Shown piece by piece: positions 24,953 through 32,927 of a stretch of 64,000 nt of DNA. The stretch comes from Prado023 sp963798745. Its GTDB lineage: Bacteria > Actinomycetota > Actinomycetes > S36-B12 > CAIYMF01. The translations under genes were made by a program, and so were the position numbers. Below the pieces are notes generated by a model, which saw nothing but the letters and a program-made list of their open reading frames with translations, made no database searches and was not told where the DNA came from. The first letter of the stretch is position 1; the number at the start of each line of letters is the position of its first letter. The stretch spans positions 186,001 through 250,000 of the forward strand of contig CAWCUF010000006.1 in the NCBI GenBank assembly GCA_963798745.1, read 5' to 3'.

Positions 24953-25438
24953 CTACTTGTCCTTGTCGCCGCTGGCCAGCGCGTTCAGGTCTGCGAGCTG
25001 GGACTGGAAGTAGCCGCTGAGCCTGGACCGGATCTCGGTCTCGAACGTGCGCAGCGCAGAGACCCGGGATTCGAGCTCGGCGCGCTGGTTCTCGAGCTTC
25101 TTGACCGACTTGCGGGCGGCCTTGTCCGCATCGGCGACCAGCCCGTCGGCTGTGCGCCGCGCCTCGACGAGGTAGTCGTCGGCAGTCCGCTGGGCCAGTT
25201 CGAGGATCCGGGCGGCCGCAGCCGTGGCTGCCTCGGTCGGCGAGGCGGCCGGCGCGGACTCGGACGCCGCGTCGTGGGCGGCCAGGCGCTGCTGGGCATC
25301 GTCCAGCTCGTCGGTCAGCCGGGCGATCGTGGCCTCCACCTCGTCGAGGAAGGAGTCGACCTCGTCCATGTCGTACCCGGTGCTGTTGCGCACGAGCTTG
25401 AACTGCTTGTCGTGCACGTCCTGAGCACGCAACGTCAC
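24953..25438 (-). CDS. divIVA: DivIVA/Wag31 polar growth protein
   Basis: A 161-residue DivIVA-domain protein. The N-terminal lipid-binding segment (LRAQDVHDKQFKLVRNSTGY, then DMDEVDSFLDEVEATIARL) is followed by coiled coils interrupted by an Ala/Glu-rich linker. It binds curved membrane at poles and septa and, in actinobacteria, directs polar wall synthesis. It is shorter than Wag31 of mycobacteria, mostly in the linker and tail. The GTG start at 25438 has GGAGG six bases upstream. It is the last gene of the ftsZ-pgeF-yggS-sepF-yggT-divIVA series, all on the minus strand. Confidence 0.92.
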   Translation of the reverse strand: MTLRAQDVHDKQFKLVRNSTGYDMDEVDSFLDEVEATIARLTDELDDAQQRLAAHDAASESAPAASPTEAATAAAARILELAQRTADDYLVEARRTADGLVADADKAARKSVKKLENQRAELESRVSALRTFETEIRSRLSGYFQSQLADLNALASGDKDK

Positions 25439-25466
25439 CAGGTACCTCCACCAGTCGAGCGCCCGA

Positions 25467-25754
25467 TCATGCCAGGCCAGCCAGGATGCCGAGCAGTATC
25501 TGCAGCGCGATGAACAGCACCAGGAACGCCAGGTCCAGGGCCACCTGGCCGATGCGCAGCGGAGGGATGACCCGGCGCAGCGCCTTGAGCGGTGGATCGG
25601 TGACCGTCAGCACGAACTCGAAGATGATCACCAGGACGCCCGAGGGCCGGAAGTCCCGGGCGAACACCATGATCAACCCAATGATCATCCGAGCGATCAG
25701 CAGCAGCAGGAACAGCCAGATCAGGGTGGACAGCAGACCGACAACGGGAGCCAT
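25467..25754 (-). CDS. YggT family membrane protein
   Basis: A 95-residue protein with two YggT-type hydrophobic hairpins, LLSTLIWLFLLLLIARMIIG and LAFLVLFIALQILLGILAGL, separated by the conserved loop TDPPLKALRRVIPPLRIG. YggT proteins sit next to sepF and divIVA in most actinobacteria and cyanobacteria and are thought to support division or osmotic tolerance; the activity is unknown. It begins three bases after the sepF stop and ends 28 bases before divIVA, so it is in the same transcript. Confidence 0.9.
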   Translation of the reverse strand: MAPVVGLLSTLIWLFLLLLIARMIIGLIMVFARDFRPSGVLVIIFEFVLTVTDPPLKALRRVIPPLRIGQVALDLAFLVLFIALQILLGILAGLA

Positions 25755-25757
25755 GAA

Positions 25758-26276
25758 TCAACTCTGGTTGAAGAACCCGTCCTGCGCGATCTGTGCCCGG
25801 GCCTCCGCTCCCACATCGACATTCGCAGGCGAGAGCAGGAACACCTTGTTGGTGATCCGCTCGATGCTGCCGCGCAAGCCGAAGACGAGCCCGGCCGCGA
25901 AGTCCACGATCCGCTTGGCATCGCTGTCGTCCATGCCGGTGAGGTTGATGATCACCGGCACACCCTCGCGGTACTCCTCGCCGATCCGGCGGGCATCGTT
26001 GTAGCTGCGCGGGTGCAGGGTCGTGATCCGGTAGATGTCTGCTCCTGCGGAGGTCCCGGTGGGCTTGAACGTCGAGCTGGGTCGCTCGACCGGGCGTTCG
26101 GCCACAGCCGTGGCGGCGGGCCGAACGACGGCCTCGGGCACGGGACGGGGCCGCAGGTCGGCCATCGGTGCGGCCGCCTCCCGCGGGCGCGGGCGTGGAT
26201 CTGGGTCGTAGTCGTCGACCAGCTCGTCCTCGACGAGCCCCAGGTAGACGGCCATCTTGCGCATCGTGCCAGCCAT
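25758..26276 (-). CDS. sepF: cell division protein SepF
   Basis: A 172-residue SepF. The N-terminal amphipathic membrane-binding helix (MAGTMRKMAVYLGLVEDE) is joined by a Pro/Arg-rich linker to the C-terminal domain, with RITTLHPRSYNDARRIGEEY, VPVIINLTGMDDSDAKRIVD and LRGSIERITNKVFLLSP. SepF anchors FtsZ to the membrane and replaces FtsA, which actinobacteria lack; it binds the FtsZ tail present in this window (DDLDVPDFLK). The ATG has AAGGAG five bases upstream. yggT follows after three bases. Confidence 0.95.
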   Translation of the reverse strand: MAGTMRKMAVYLGLVEDELVDDYDPDPRPRPREAAAPMADLRPRPVPEAVVRPAATAVAERPVERPSSTFKPTGTSAGADIYRITTLHPRSYNDARRIGEEYREGVPVIINLTGMDDSDAKRIVDFAAGLVFGLRGSIERITNKVFLLSPANVDVGAEARAQIAQDGFFNQS

Positions 26277-26333
26277 GTGTGCTCCTTCATGCCATCCGGC
26301 GACCGCCGTGGCAGCGCTGGTTATCGGACTAGG

Positions 26334-27074
26334 TTACTTCAGTGATTCACGGCGCCCGAGCAGCGCGCTGCCCAGGCGGACGTGTGTCGCCCCGGTGACC
26401 ACAGCGGCCGCCAGGTCCCCGGACATGCCCGCCGAGCGCATCAGCGCCTGCGGATGTTCGGCGATCACACTCTGGTGCACCGCAGCCAGCCGTTCGAAGG
26501 CCGGTTGCGGCTCGGCGCCCAGTGGCGCCACTGCCATGACTCCGAGCAGGTCCAGGTGCGCTGAACCGGCCACCAGGTCGGCCAACTCGGGCACCGCGTC
26601 GGGCAGGGCCCCACCTCGGTGCGCGTGGCCGCGGGCTCCGGGCCCGCCGCCACCTGCGGCGCCGGGCTCGGACAGGTCGACCTGCAGGCAGATCCCCAAC
26701 CGACGTCCCGCCGCCTGCGCGCCCCGGTCGAGGGCACCGACCAGCGCAGCCCGGTCCACGGACTGCACCACGTCGGCGTACCCGGCCACCGATCCGGCCT
26801 TGTTGCGCTGCAACTGGCCGACGAAGTGCCAGGTCAGACCCAGCCCCGCGCACTGCTCAGCCTTCACCTTGGCCTCCTGGTCGCGGTTCTCCCCCACCTG
26901 GGTGATCCCCAGCTCGGCCAGCAGCGCGACATCGGAGCCGGGGAACGTCTTGGTGATGGCCACGATCGTGACCTCGCCCGGGTCCCGGCCGACGGTGGCG
27001 CACGCGGCGGCGATCCGCTCGCGCACCACCGCCAGGTTTGCCGCCACCTGCGCGCGGCGCAGCTCCTCGCTCAT
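26334..27074 (-). CDS. pyridoxal phosphate homeostasis protein, YggS family
   Basis: A 246-residue PLP-binding protein (YggS/PLPBP). It has the fold-type III barrel with Lys42 in VAITKTFP as the PLP lysine, plus GENRDQEAKVK, WHFVGQLQRNKA and the C-terminal phosphate loop MSGDLAAAVVTGATHVRLGS. It buffers free pyridoxal phosphate and affects amino-acid and vitamin B6 balance; no catalytic activity is known. The ATG overlaps the TGA of pgeF as ATGA. A Gly-rich insertion (EPGAAGGGGPGARGHAHRGG) sits between two conserved blocks. sepF follows after 57 bases. Confidence 0.93.
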   Translation of the reverse strand: MSEELRRAQVAANLAVVRERIAAACATVGRDPGEVTIVAITKTFPGSDVALLAELGITQVGENRDQEAKVKAEQCAGLGLTWHFVGQLQRNKAGSVAGYADVVQSVDRAALVGALDRGAQAAGRRLGICLQVDLSEPGAAGGGGPGARGHAHRGGALPDAVPELADLVAGSAHLDLLGVMAVAPLGAEPQPAFERLAAVHQSVIAEHPQALMRSAGMSGDLAAAVVTGATHVRLGSALLGRRESLK

Positions 27075-27886
27075 GCTGCGGCCACAATCGCCACGGCGCC
27101 GGCCTGCCGCCCGGTCCTTGCGTCCCGGCGGTAGGAGTAGAGCTCCGGGTCCTGCACGGTGCACCCACCGATCAGGGTGCTGGTGACCCCCAGGTCGCCG
27201 AGGCGGGCCACCAGCCCGGCCCGCAGGTCCAGCGCAGGCTGGCCGTCGCGGGCGGTGGTGACGGCTGCCGGTGCGACTTGCCGCACCTGCTCGGCCCGAT
27301 CCGAAGGGATCGGGTAGCAGCCCCCACAGATCGCCGGCCCCAGGAACGACTGAACCCGGCCCGGGCTCGCGCCCAACGCTGCCATGGCCGTCACCGCAGA
27401 CCCGACCACGTCGAGCAAGACGCCACGCCAGCCGGAGTGGACCACCCCGAGGACCCTGGCTTCGGCGTCGATCAGGACCACCGGGACGCAGTCGGCAGCC
27501 AGTGCCACAAGCCCGGTGCCCGGCTGGTCGGTGACCAGCGCATCCACGGCCTGGACCTCGGCGCCGGGCTCGATCCCGGTGGGCCGAACCCGATCGGGGC
27601 GCGCCGCGCCGGGGTGAGGCCCAGCGGACGCGTCGACGTAGGCCACACCCCGACCGTGATCGGGGTGCATGAACGTCATCGAGACCGCCGGCACCCCCAG
27701 CTCCGCGGCCAGCGCACCGCGGTTGGCCACGACCGCTCCCGGGTCGTCGCCCACGTGCGAGCCCAGGTTGGCCCAGGCGTACGGCGAGCGGCTCGACCCG
27801 CCGCTGGCAGCACTGCCCCGGCCAGTGAACAGGACCCGCGCCTCGACCCCACCCGGCAGGGCGAGGTCGAGGCGGTGACTGGTCAT
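27071..27886 (-). CDS. pgeF: peptidoglycan editing factor PgeF (YfiH/laccase-domain)
   Basis: A 271-residue cytoplasmic protein of the PgeF/YfiH family. The metal-site residues are visible: a His in the MTFMHPDHG segment, ALAADCVPVVL (Cys) and GVVHSGWRG (His), followed by GPAICGGCYPIP. In Escherichia coli the protein removes wrongly incorporated amino acids from muropeptide precursors, which fits its place beside ftsZ and the mur genes. It starts 29 bases after the ftsZ stop and overlaps yggS by four bases. Length is normal for the family. Confidence 0.92.
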   Translation of the reverse strand: MTSHRLDLALPGGVEARVLFTGRGSAASGGSSRSPYAWANLGSHVGDDPGAVVANRGALAAELGVPAVSMTFMHPDHGRGVAYVDASAGPHPGAARPDRVRPTGIEPGAEVQAVDALVTDQPGTGLVALAADCVPVVLIDAEARVLGVVHSGWRGVLLDVVGSAVTAMAALGASPGRVQSFLGPAICGGCYPIPSDRAEQVRQVAPAAVTTARDGQPALDLRAGLVARLGDLGVTSTLIGGCTVQDPELYSYRRDARTGRQAGAVAIVAAA

Positions 27887-27915
27887 CGGCGCTCGGCGCT
27901 TACGGAGATCCGCGA

Positions 27916-29094
27916 CTACTTCAGGAAGTCCGGGACGTCGAGGTCGTCGGGCTCGTCGAAGCTGATGGTACGGGGCTGACGAAGGTCGACCCCTGGCTTC
28001 TCCGAGCCGGCCAGGCCTGCCGGCAGCACGACGCCGGACTGGGCGCCAACGCCGGCCATCACCGGGGCCTCCTTGGCAGCGCCCGCGTCCGGCGCGGACT
28101 CGTCGACCACGCGCCGACCGGCGACGGCCTCACGGCGTGCCGGCGGGTGCCCGCCGTCGAAACCGGCCGCGATGACGGTGACCCGGACCTCGTCGCCCAG
28201 GGTGTCGTCGATGACGGCGCCGAAGATGATGTTGGCATCCGGGTGGGCTGCCTCGGCGATCAGGCGCGCGGACTCGTTGATCTCGAACAGGCCGAGGTCC
28301 GAGCCGCCGGCGATCGACATCAGCACCCCGTGGGCGCCATCGATGCTGGCCTCGAGCAGCGGGCTGGCGATGGCCGCCTGCGCGGCACCCACGGCCCGGT
28401 CGTCGCCGCGGGCGGAGCCGATGCCCATGAGCGCGGACCCTGCGCCGGACATCACCGACTTGACGTCGGCGAAGTCGAGGTTGATCAGGCCCGGGGTGGT
28501 GATCAGGTCGGTGATGCCCGACACACCCTGCAGCAGGACCTGGTCGGCCTGGCGGAACGCGTCGATCATCGAGATCGACCGGTCGGCCAGCGAGAGCAGC
28601 CGGTCGTTGGGGATCACGATCAGGGTGTCGACCTCGGAGCGCAGGCCGTCGATGCCGTTCTCGGCCTGGCCGCTGCGCCGGCGACCCTCGAAGCCGAACG
28701 GCCGCGTCACGACGCCGATCGTCAGTGCCCCCAGCGACTTGGCGATCTTGGCCACCACGGGAGCGCCGCCGGTGCCGGTGCCGCCACCCTCACCGGCGGT
28801 CACGAACACCATGTCCGCACCCTTGAGGACCTCCTCGATCTCCTCGGCGTGGTCCTCGGCGGCCCGGCGACCGACCTCGGGATCCGCGCCGGCGCCCAGG
28901 CCGCGGGTGAGCTCGCGACCGATGTCGAGCTTCACGTCTGCGTCACTCATGAGCAGTGCCTGGGCGTCGGTGTTGATGGCGATGAACTCCACGCCCTTGA
29001 GGCCGACCTCGATCATCCGGTTCACGGCGTTGACGCCGCCACCGCCGATACCGACGACCTTGATCACTGCCAGGTAGTTCTGGGGGGCTGCCAC
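27916..29094 (-). CDS. ftsZ: cell division protein FtsZ
   Basis: A 392-residue tubulin-like GTPase that builds the Z ring. GTP-binding motifs are IKVVGIGGGGVNAVNRM and the tubulin signature GEGGGTGTGG at about 101-110. The T7 loop is INLDFADVKSVM. A variable linker of about 60 residues leads to the conserved tail EPDDLDVPDFLK, the SepF docking peptide. The GTG start at 29094 follows AGAGGAGAG six bases upstream; the longer upstream frame is not conserved. Two perfect hairpins and a candidate promoter separate it from ftsQ, so ftsZ is probably transcribed both from its own promoter and by read-through. Confidence 0.97.
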   Translation of the reverse strand: MAAPQNYLAVIKVVGIGGGGVNAVNRMIEVGLKGVEFIAINTDAQALLMSDADVKLDIGRELTRGLGAGADPEVGRRAAEDHAEEIEEVLKGADMVFVTAGEGGGTGTGGAPVVAKIAKSLGALTIGVVTRPFGFEGRRRSGQAENGIDGLRSEVDTLIVIPNDRLLSLADRSISMIDAFRQADQVLLQGVSGITDLITTPGLINLDFADVKSVMSGAGSALMGIGSARGDDRAVGAAQAAIASPLLEASIDGAHGVLMSIAGGSDLGLFEINESARLIAEAAHPDANIIFGAVIDDTLGDEVRVTVIAAGFDGGHPPARREAVAGRRVVDESAPDAGAAKEAPVMAGVGAQSGVVLPAGLAGSEKPGVDLRQPRTISFDEPDDLDVPDFLK

Positions 29095-29206
29095 GTCAGG
29101 CTCTCCTCTTTCATCGTTGCTGCTGCAAAGGGTTGGGGTCGGACTGTGCGACGCGGGGTTGAGCCACGCCACGGGGGCCTGCACCGTCGGTCTCCGCTAC
29201 TCTCAC

Positions 29207-29235
29207 CCTCAACATGAGGCTTAGAGTTATGTCAA
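29207..29235 (-). promoter_or_regulatory. ftsZ upstream element with TTGACA and inverted repeat
   Basis: On the minus strand a perfect TTGACA -35 box (29235-29230) is followed by TAACTCTAAG and by the inverted repeat CCTCA-TGT-TGAGG (29219-29207). The element is 113-141 bases before the ftsZ start. A clean TANNNT -10 at 17 bases is not present; the palindrome occupies that position, so a regulator binding it would block or replace the -10. The assignment as the ftsZ promoter is by position. Confidence 0.45.
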
Positions 29236-29431
29236 CCTGTGGTTGGGATGGAACCTAGGTGCCACACGGCCCGGAGACAAGGACCCCCGCAGGCCTCGGC
29301 GTGTCGCCGGCATCCCCGACCCGGTCGCTCGTTCCGCCGACCGCCCGCCAGCCGTCAGGAGGGCCGCTGGGGACGGCCTGGGGACAGGCTGGGGAGAACC
29401 CGGAACGAGCTTGGGGACGCCCCGACCCGGA

Positions 29432-29459
29432 CAGGTGTGGACGACGCGGTCCACACCTG
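29432..29459. promoter_or_regulatory. perfect 11-bp hairpin in the ftsQ-ftsZ gap
   Basis: CAGGTGTGGAC and GTCCACACCTG are perfect complements separated by a 6-base loop (GACGCG). No run of T follows on either strand, so it is not a classical intrinsic terminator. Together with the hairpin at 29528-29556 it may act as a U-less terminator, a processing site or a transcript stabiliser for ftsZ. Confidence 0.6.
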
Positions 29460-29527
29460 CGGGCTGCCTGTGCACGCACGTGGGCCGAACGCCCGCGCGA
29501 GCGCGCGGCACGGGCCCACCGGGCCAC

Positions 29528-29556
29528 GCGCGTGTTCGCTATGGGCGAACACGCGC
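29528..29556 (-). terminator. perfect 12-bp hairpin just downstream of ftsQ
   Basis: GCGCGTGTTCGC and GCGAACACGCGC are perfect 12-bp arms around a 5-base loop (TATGG on the plus strand), beginning 27 bases after the ftsQ stop. The position suits a terminator or attenuator at the end of the mraZ-ftsQ operon. There is no T tract on the minus strand, as is common for actinobacterial I-shaped terminators. Confidence 0.55.
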
Positions 29557-29583
29557 AGCTGGCGGACAACCTCGCCCTGCCGA

Positions 29584-30435
29584 TCAGCCGGCGGTGGCCG
29601 CCTCGGGGTCCTTCGACCCGGACGTCGTCGGCAGCAGCGGTGCGCTCACGTCGTACTTGGTGGCCCCCACCGCCATCAGGCCGGCCAGCACCTGGGACTT
29701 CAGTGCGGAGTCCTCCACCCCACCCCAGCGCACGGTGGCGCCGTCGCGCAGGCTCAGGGTCACGTCGTCGCGACTCCTCGCGGCGATCCTGACCACACGC
29801 GAGCGCAGGTCGGCGGGCAGGGCCAGCAGGACGTCCCGGGCGATCTCGCGCTGCGCCTCGGTCTTGGCCTTGAGGACCGGAACGTCCTTGGCGCGGGCGA
29901 CGCGGTCATAGACCACACCCTCGGCGTCCATCAGGTAGTACCCCTTGCCGGCGTCGACCGCCGCGAACGGGGTCCGGGCGGTGACCACGAGCTGGATCGT
30001 GTGCGGCAGCGAGCGCTGGACCTCGACGTCGGCCACGGCCGGCAACTGCGTCATGATCCCGATCCGGACCCGGTCGGCGTCCACCGAGGGCACATGATCA
30101 GTGGCCGCGATCCCCGAGGCCAACCGGATGGACTCGGCGGTGATCCCCCGCGGAGCCTGGACAGCCACGTGCTCCACGACGGTCAGCGGCGAGTGCCAGC
30201 CCAGCCACCAGAGGCCGCCGAGACCCACCGCCGTGGCCAGCAGGATGCGCCGACGCCGATTGGGGTGTGCACGCCGGGCGGCTGCCCGCGGGGCGGTGCG
30301 CCCGGACCCGCCAGCGCCACCACGCCGTTCGTCCTCACCCGCACGGCCCGCAGCCTGGTCGTCGGTCGCAGCGTTTTCCGGCTGGTCGGCGCTCGGCTCC
30401 AGTCCGTCGAGGACCTTCGTCTGTTCGTCGCTCAT
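29584..30435 (-). CDS. ftsQ: cell division protein FtsQ
   Basis: A 283-residue bitopic membrane protein. The cytoplasmic N-terminus is about 65 residues, acidic then Arg-rich (ARRAHPNRRRR). One membrane helix follows (ILLATAVGLGGLWWLGW), then the POTRA domain (LTVVEHVAVQAPRGITAESI) and the FtsQ/DivIB beta domain (VVYDRVARAKDVPVLK). FtsQ links early and late division proteins and holds FtsL and its partner. The start overlaps the murC stop as ATGA. The C-terminal 15 residues (TTSGSKDPEAATAG) look disordered. Confidence 0.93.
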   Translation of the reverse strand: MSDEQTKVLDGLEPSADQPENAATDDQAAGRAGEDERRGGAGGSGRTAPRAAARRAHPNRRRRILLATAVGLGGLWWLGWHSPLTVVEHVAVQAPRGITAESIRLASGIAATDHVPSVDADRVRIGIMTQLPAVADVEVQRSLPHTIQLVVTARTPFAAVDAGKGYYLMDAEGVVYDRVARAKDVPVLKAKTEAQREIARDVLLALPADLRSRVVRIAARSRDDVTLSLRDGATVRWGGVEDSALKSQVLAGLMAVGATKYDVSAPLLPTTSGSKDPEAATAG

Positions 30436-31841
30436 CGCTGGCCTCCATGGCGTTGGGCGAGCAGGGTCAGCACCTCGGGTCCGAGCATCACGATGTCCCC
30501 GGCCCCCAGCGTCATGACGATGTCCCCGGGCTGGGCGCGGTCGGCCAGGTGCCCGGCGACCGCGGACCAGGAGGGCTCGAACACCACGCGGTCCGAGGGC
30601 AGCGGGACGTGGCTGGCCATCGACTGCCCGCTGGCACCCGGGATCGGCTCCTCCCCCGGGGCGAACACCTCGAGGACCACGACGTGGTCGGCCAGGCCCA
30701 AAGCTGCGCCGAACTCCTCGACGAACATCGCCGTGCGGTAGTAGTGATGGGCCTGGAAGGCGACCACCAGGCTTCCCTCGCCCACGACCTCACGGGCAGC
30801 GCGCAGCGTGGCCTCGATCTCGGTCGGGTGGTGGGCGTAGTCGTCGAAGACCCGGATCCCGGCGATCTCGCCCTTGAAGTCGAAGCGCCGACGGGTGCCG
30901 GTGAACTCACTCAACCCGTCGAGCACCTGGTCGACGGGCAGGCCCAGACCCAGTGCCGTGACCAGCGCCGCGGCCGCGTTGAGCACGTTGTGACTGCCGT
31001 GCACCTGCAGGGCCAGGCGTCCCACCTGCTCGCCGGCATGGGTGACCACGGCACCGCCGCCCACAGCGCCGGAGGTGACCTCCGAGAGCACGTAGTCGGC
31101 CTGCGGGTCACGCCCGTAGGTCCGCACGTCCGCCCCGAGCGCCCTGGCCCGCTGGGTCATCCGCACCGCCCCGGGATCGTCGGCGCAGGCCACCACGAAT
31201 CCACCGCCCGCGGCGATCCCCGTGACGAACTCCACGAACCCCGCCTCGATCGCGTCGAAGGTGCCCCAGTGGTCGAGGTGGTCGGCCTCCACATTGGTCA
31301 CGATTCCGGCCACCGCGGGCAGGCGCAGGAACGACCCGTCGCTCTCGTCGGCCTCGACGATGAACAGGTCGCCGGCCCCCTGGTACGCGTTGGCCCCGGA
31401 GCTGTTGAGCTCGCTGCCGATCGCGTAGGAGGGATCCACCCCGCAGCGTTGGACCGCCGTGGTCAGCATCGAGGTGGTCGTGGTCTTGCCGTGCGTACCC
31501 GAGACCGCGATCCCCCGGTGGCCGGCCATGACCGCGGCCAGGGCGTCGGCACGCGAGAGCACCGGGACGCCAGCACGCCGGGCGGCCAGCACCTCCGGGT
31601 TGGAACCTCCGATCGCGGTGGAGATCACCACGACGTCGGCATCGGCCACGTTGTCCGCGCTGTGCCCGACCCGAGCATCGATGCCCAGGGCGCGCAGCGT
31701 GACCAGCCGGCGGGACTCCTTGGCGTCGCTGCCCGAGACCTGCACGCCGCGAGCCACCAGGATCGTGGCGATGCCCGACATCCCGGCCCCGCCGATCCCG
31801 ACGATGTGCACGTGCCCAGCCAGCTGCACCATCGCGCTCAC
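30432..31841 (-). CDS. murC: UDP-N-acetylmuramate--L-alanine ligase
   Basis: A 469-residue Mur ligase that adds L-Ala to UDP-MurNAc with ATP hydrolysis, the first step of stem-peptide synthesis in the cytoplasm. The N-terminal Rossmann motif is VHIVGIGGAGMSGIA, the P-loop SGTHGKTTTTSML, the central block VEADESDGSFLRL and the C-terminal domain has DDYAHHPTEIEATL. The GTG start at 31841 overlaps the murG stop (GTGA); an ATG three codons later is possible. It overlaps ftsQ by four bases. Length is normal. Confidence 0.96.
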   Translation of the reverse strand: MSAMVQLAGHVHIVGIGGAGMSGIATILVARGVQVSGSDAKESRRLVTLRALGIDARVGHSADNVADADVVVISTAIGGSNPEVLAARRAGVPVLSRADALAAVMAGHRGIAVSGTHGKTTTTSMLTTAVQRCGVDPSYAIGSELNSSGANAYQGAGDLFIVEADESDGSFLRLPAVAGIVTNVEADHLDHWGTFDAIEAGFVEFVTGIAAGGGFVVACADDPGAVRMTQRARALGADVRTYGRDPQADYVLSEVTSGAVGGGAVVTHAGEQVGRLALQVHGSHNVLNAAAALVTALGLGLPVDQVLDGLSEFTGTRRRFDFKGEIAGIRVFDDYAHHPTEIEATLRAAREVVGEGSLVVAFQAHHYYRTAMFVEEFGAALGLADHVVVLEVFAPGEEPIPGASGQSMASHVPLPSDRVVFEPSWSAVAGHLADRAQPGDIVMTLGAGDIVMLGPEVLTLLAQRHGGQR

Positions 31842-32923
31842 CTGCTCCCGCGGCCTGCGCGGGCCGCCTCGAGGACCATGTCGGCCAGCTTCTCGTCGGC
31901 GTCGCGGATGCCGTGCGCGGCGGCGAGCTGACCCATCCGCTGCAGCCGGTTGGGGTCGCCCACCAGGGCCCGGACATCGGCCAGCAGGGTCGCGCCGTCC
32001 AGCGCCTCGTCGGCCACGAGCAGGCCGCCCCCGGCGTTGACCACCGGCAGTGCGTTCAGGCGCTGCTCGCCGTTGCCGATCGGGAACGGGACGTACACCG
32101 CGGGCAGCCCGACCGCGGCGAGCTCGGCGCAGGTCATCGCGCCGCTGCGGCTGACCACCAGGTCCGCGGCCGCGTAGGCCAGGTCCATCCGGTCCAGGTA
32201 GGCAACCGGGTGGTAGCCGGCCGGCCGGTCGGTGACGCCGTCGATGTTGGCCGCACCGACCGAATGCAGCACCGCCAGGCCGAGGTCCAGCAGCCCGGGC
32301 AGCGCTTCGGCCACGGCCGCGTTGATCCGCTGGGCCCCCTGCGAGCCGCCGAACACCAGCAGCACCGGTCCCTCGGGGGGGAGTCCCAGCGCGGCACGGG
32401 CCTCGGCGCGCACCGCAGCCCGGTCGAGGCGGGAGATGCTCAGGCGCAGCGGGATGCCGATCCGGGTCCCGCGTGGCAGCGTGCCCTCGACGGCCTCGGC
32501 CACCCTCGTGGTGAACCGGGCGCCGACCCGGTTGGCCAGCCCGGGTCGGGCGTTCGCCTCGTGGATCACCAACGGGATCCGCGCGCGTCGGGCGGCCAGG
32601 TAGGCGGGCATGGCCACGTACCCACCGAAACCCACCACGACGTCGGCGTGCACGTCGGCCAGCACCGCCTCGGTCCGGCGCAGGGCTGCCCGCAGCCGAC
32701 CGGGCACTGTGAACAGCTCCGCCGACGGGCGCCGGGGCAGCGGCACCGCGGGGATCATCCGCAGGTCGTAGCCACGGGCCGGCACCAGCCGCCCCTCCAG
32801 GCCCTTCACGGTGCCCAGCGCGGTGATCCCCACGTCGGGGTCACGCCTTCGCAGGGCGTCGCCGAGGTTCAGGGCGGGCTCGATGTGACCCGCGGTCCCG
32901 CCGCCGGCCAGTACGACATGCAC
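31838..32923 (-). CDS. murG: UDP-GlcNAc:lipid I GlcNAc transferase
   Basis: A 361-residue peripheral membrane GT28 glycosyltransferase that turns lipid I into lipid II on the inner face of the membrane. Motifs are VHVVLAGGGTAGHIEPALN at the N-terminus, VVGFGGYVAMPAYLA, HEANARPGLANR, and in the C-domain LVFGGSQGAQRIN and RSGAMTCAELAAVGLPAVYV. The GTG start at 32923 has GGAGG nine bases upstream, inside the end of ftsW; the longer frame adds residues that do not match. It begins four bases after the ftsW stop and overlaps murC. Confidence 0.96.
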   Translation of the reverse strand: MHVVLAGGGTAGHIEPALNLGDALRRRDPDVGITALGTVKGLEGRLVPARGYDLRMIPAVPLPRRPSAELFTVPGRLRAALRRTEAVLADVHADVVVGFGGYVAMPAYLAARRARIPLVIHEANARPGLANRVGARFTTRVAEAVEGTLPRGTRIGIPLRLSISRLDRAAVRAEARAALGLPPEGPVLLVFGGSQGAQRINAAVAEALPGLLDLGLAVLHSVGAANIDGVTDRPAGYHPVAYLDRMDLAYAAADLVVSRSGAMTCAELAAVGLPAVYVPFPIGNGEQRLNALPVVNAGGGLLVADEALDGATLLADVRALVGDPNRLQRMGQLAAAHGIRDADEKLADMVLEAARAGRGSR

Positions 32924-32927
32924 TGGA

